Source: Streptomyces sp. LUP30 (lineage in GTDB: Bacteria; Actinomycetota; Actinomycetes; Streptomycetales; Streptomycetaceae). Taken from it: a DNA stretch of 64,000 bases. The notes below the pieces were generated by a model. The model worked only from the letters and a program-made list of their open reading frames with translations, ran no database searches and had not been told where the DNA came from. Shown in pieces: positions 62,983 through 64,000 of this stretch. Each line of letters begins with the position of its first letter. The first letter of the stretch is position 1. Location of the stretch: the NCBI RefSeq assembly GCF_001746365.1, contig NZ_MJAJ01000001.1, forward strand, positions 193,182-257,181, given 5' to 3'. The position numbers and the translations under genes were made by a program.

Positions 62983-63525
62983 TTACCCGACCGCGCTGAC
63001 AACGGCCGCCACCGCCACGGCCAACACGGCGAGCAGCAGCAGTGCGATACTGCGGCCGACCCAGCGGTACTTGCGGCCGGCCACGACCGCGATGGCCCAG
63101 ATCTGGTCGGCGACGGCCGTCACCAACGCGTCCTCGTCCCGCAGCAACTCGTTCAACCGGTCGCCGTAGTCACGACCCGTAGCGCATTCGCGGGTGATGT
63201 GGTGGTAGAACAACAGGCTGGTGGGCAGCGCGCTGCCGGTCAGCCGCTGCCGGGGCAGCAGCACCAGCCCCGCGGTGACGCCGGCAGACACCGAACAGAG
63301 GGCGGAGACCGCTACCGCGACGGTGAACCAGGGCGAGCGGTCATCGCCCCCGGTGACCAGGCTGTACAGGACGCCGCCGACCACTCCGGAGGCCGCCAGG
63401 GTCGTGGCCGCCTTGGTCTCCGCGTGTTTGGTCCAGTCACGGACGGCGTCCAGAATCCGCCAGGCGTGCTCCGATCGCTGCGACTGGTGCTCGACGTCCG
63501 TCACCGTCGTCCGTTCTCCTGCCAT
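62983..63525 (-). CDS. membrane protein resembling Pycsar TM effectors
   Basis: 180 residues from ATG 63525 (GAGGGGG upstream). An N-terminal amphipathic helix carries HAETKAAT (residues 34-41), which resembles the ADTKA motif at the start of the first membrane helix in Pycsar TM effectors. Three membrane segments: about 40-58, 66-90 and 157-179 (IALLLLAVLAVAVAAVVSAV). A cytoplasmic helical stretch lies between (RLNELLRDEDALVTAVADQI). Such effectors damage the membrane when activated by a cyclic nucleotide. The cyclase-containing gene lies two genes downstream on the same strand. Confidence 0.75.
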   Translation of the reverse strand: MAGERTTVTDVEHQSQRSEHAWRILDAVRDWTKHAETKAATTLAASGVVGGVLYSLVTGGDDRSPWFTVAVAVSALCSVSAGVTAGLVLLPRQRLTGSALPTSLLFYHHITRECATGRDYGDRLNELLRDEDALVTAVADQIWAIAVVAGRKYRWVGRSIALLLLAVLAVAVAAVVSAVG

Positions 63526-63856
63526 GGCTCCGGCCCCCTCCGTGCGTCGGCTCCGGACAGCCGGCCAGGCGGTCCGCCACCTGCGTTCGTCCTCCACCCC
63601 GGACACCGGCGCGGCCGGCTCCCTCCGGCCGCGGCCCTGAGGCAGGCGTGTGCACCCCACCTATCGTTTCCAGCGCATGCCGGATTCATGCGCTGGGGGA
63701 CAGCGCGGCCGGATCGGCGCGTCGTCCGAGGAGGGCACGGGCGGCTCGACGAGCACGGAGACCGGGACGCGGACGTCCGTCCCCGCCCCGGGTTGCCGGA
63801 TCAGTGAGGCGAAACGTGCCCCCGACGTTGCTCCCCCGTCGTTGCTCCCCGGTCGT
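63526..63856. other. gap upstream of the TM effector gene
   Basis: It includes the promoter region of the effector gene. A short direct repeat (CGTTGCTCCCC at 63827-63837 and 63839-63850, imperfect) is present near the right side. No gene is supported. Confidence 0.4.
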
Positions 63857-64000
63857 TCAGGGGCCGGGCCAGATGGCCGATGCGTCGTCGCGTCGGGGAT
63901 CGGGCAGCCGGATCGGGCGTACCCGGATGGTGCGGCCGTGTTCCTCGGTGACGGCTGTCCACGGGACGGGGCGCCCGAAGTAGCACAGGGCCGTGAGGAC
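63857..64000 (-). CDS. C-terminal end of an unknown protein, cut by the window edge
   Basis: The minus strand reads VLTALCYFGRPVPWTAVTEE, HGRTIRVRPIRLPDPRRDDA and SAIWPGP, with a stop at 63857. The frame is open to the window end and has GC-biased third positions. It is on the same strand as the effector and CATRA genes, so it may belong to the same system. Family not recognised from 47 residues. Confidence 0.5.
   Translation of the reverse strand, partial: VLTALCYFGRPVPWTAVTEEHGRTIRVRPIRLPDPRRDDASAIWPGP

Overview
The window is very GC-rich, with GC-biased third codon positions, GTG starts and gene families (SMI1/KNR4, DUF6247, SCO6745-like, MmcQ/YjbR, double-domain Lrp, CHAT/TPR proteins) typical of Streptomyces or a close actinobacterial relative. 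The many regulator-oxidoreductase pairs, broken insertion sequences and frameshifted genes suggest an accessory region such as a chromosome arm. That placement is inference from content only.

Layout. 0-2.7 kb: the end of an ABC exporter (ATPase plus FtsX-like permease). 2.7-9.2 kb: a decayed zone with IS5 and ISL3 remnants, a split PPC/DUF296 gene, an SMI1/KNR4 protein, two conserved hypotheticals and a series of broken small genes (a GGDEF-like gene, a truncated ASCH gene). 9.2-13.8 kb: a TetR/amidase divergent pair, an IS701-family remnant and a secreted serine hydrolase. 14.1-18.2 kb: an MmcQ/YjbR gene pair, an AraC fragment cut by an IS630 remnant, a second lipoprotein signal peptidase, a broken two-component pair and an IS5 remnant. 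18.3-20 kb: an SDR gene with its TetR gene and two clear operators. 20-24.2 kb: remains of an integrated element (tRNA 3' fragment, small membrane and hypothetical genes, RelE/DUF6247 toxin-antitoxin). 24.2-37.7 kb: redox and stress genes paired with regulators (FAD monooxygenase/Lrp, SDR/TetR, AraC, TetR/aldo-keto reductase, quinone oxidoreductase plus carboxylesterase), RarA, and two more copies of the MmcQ/YjbR pair. 38-49.2 kb: a deoxyribosyltransferase-like protein, LysR/quinone oxidoreductase, a two-component system with an MMPL transporter, a secreted protein, and an SCO6745-like/LysR divergent pair.

49.8-64 kb is the most interesting part. It holds three large CHAT (caspase-like) proteins, two of them with long TPR-like arrays. 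Next to them are a 580-residue protein whose C-terminus looks like a class III nucleotide cyclase with both metal-binding aspartates, a small partner gene overlapping it, and a short membrane protein resembling Pycsar TM effectors. This matches the CATRA (caspase and TPR repeat-associated) conflict-system idea. The arrangement suggests a defence or self-killing module in which a cyclic nucleotide made by the cyclase could gate the membrane effector, while the CHAT proteases act as sensor-effectors. No function was tested here; the linkage is inferred from domains and gene order.

A recurring theme is duplication and decay. Three diverged copies of an MmcQ/YjbR gene pair lie at 14.1, 29.1 and 34.2 kb, at least two of them with the same AraC gene start next door, and each copy is damaged differently. 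Several remnants (IS5, PPC domain, and a fragment near 22.26 kb) have their halves in opposite orientations.
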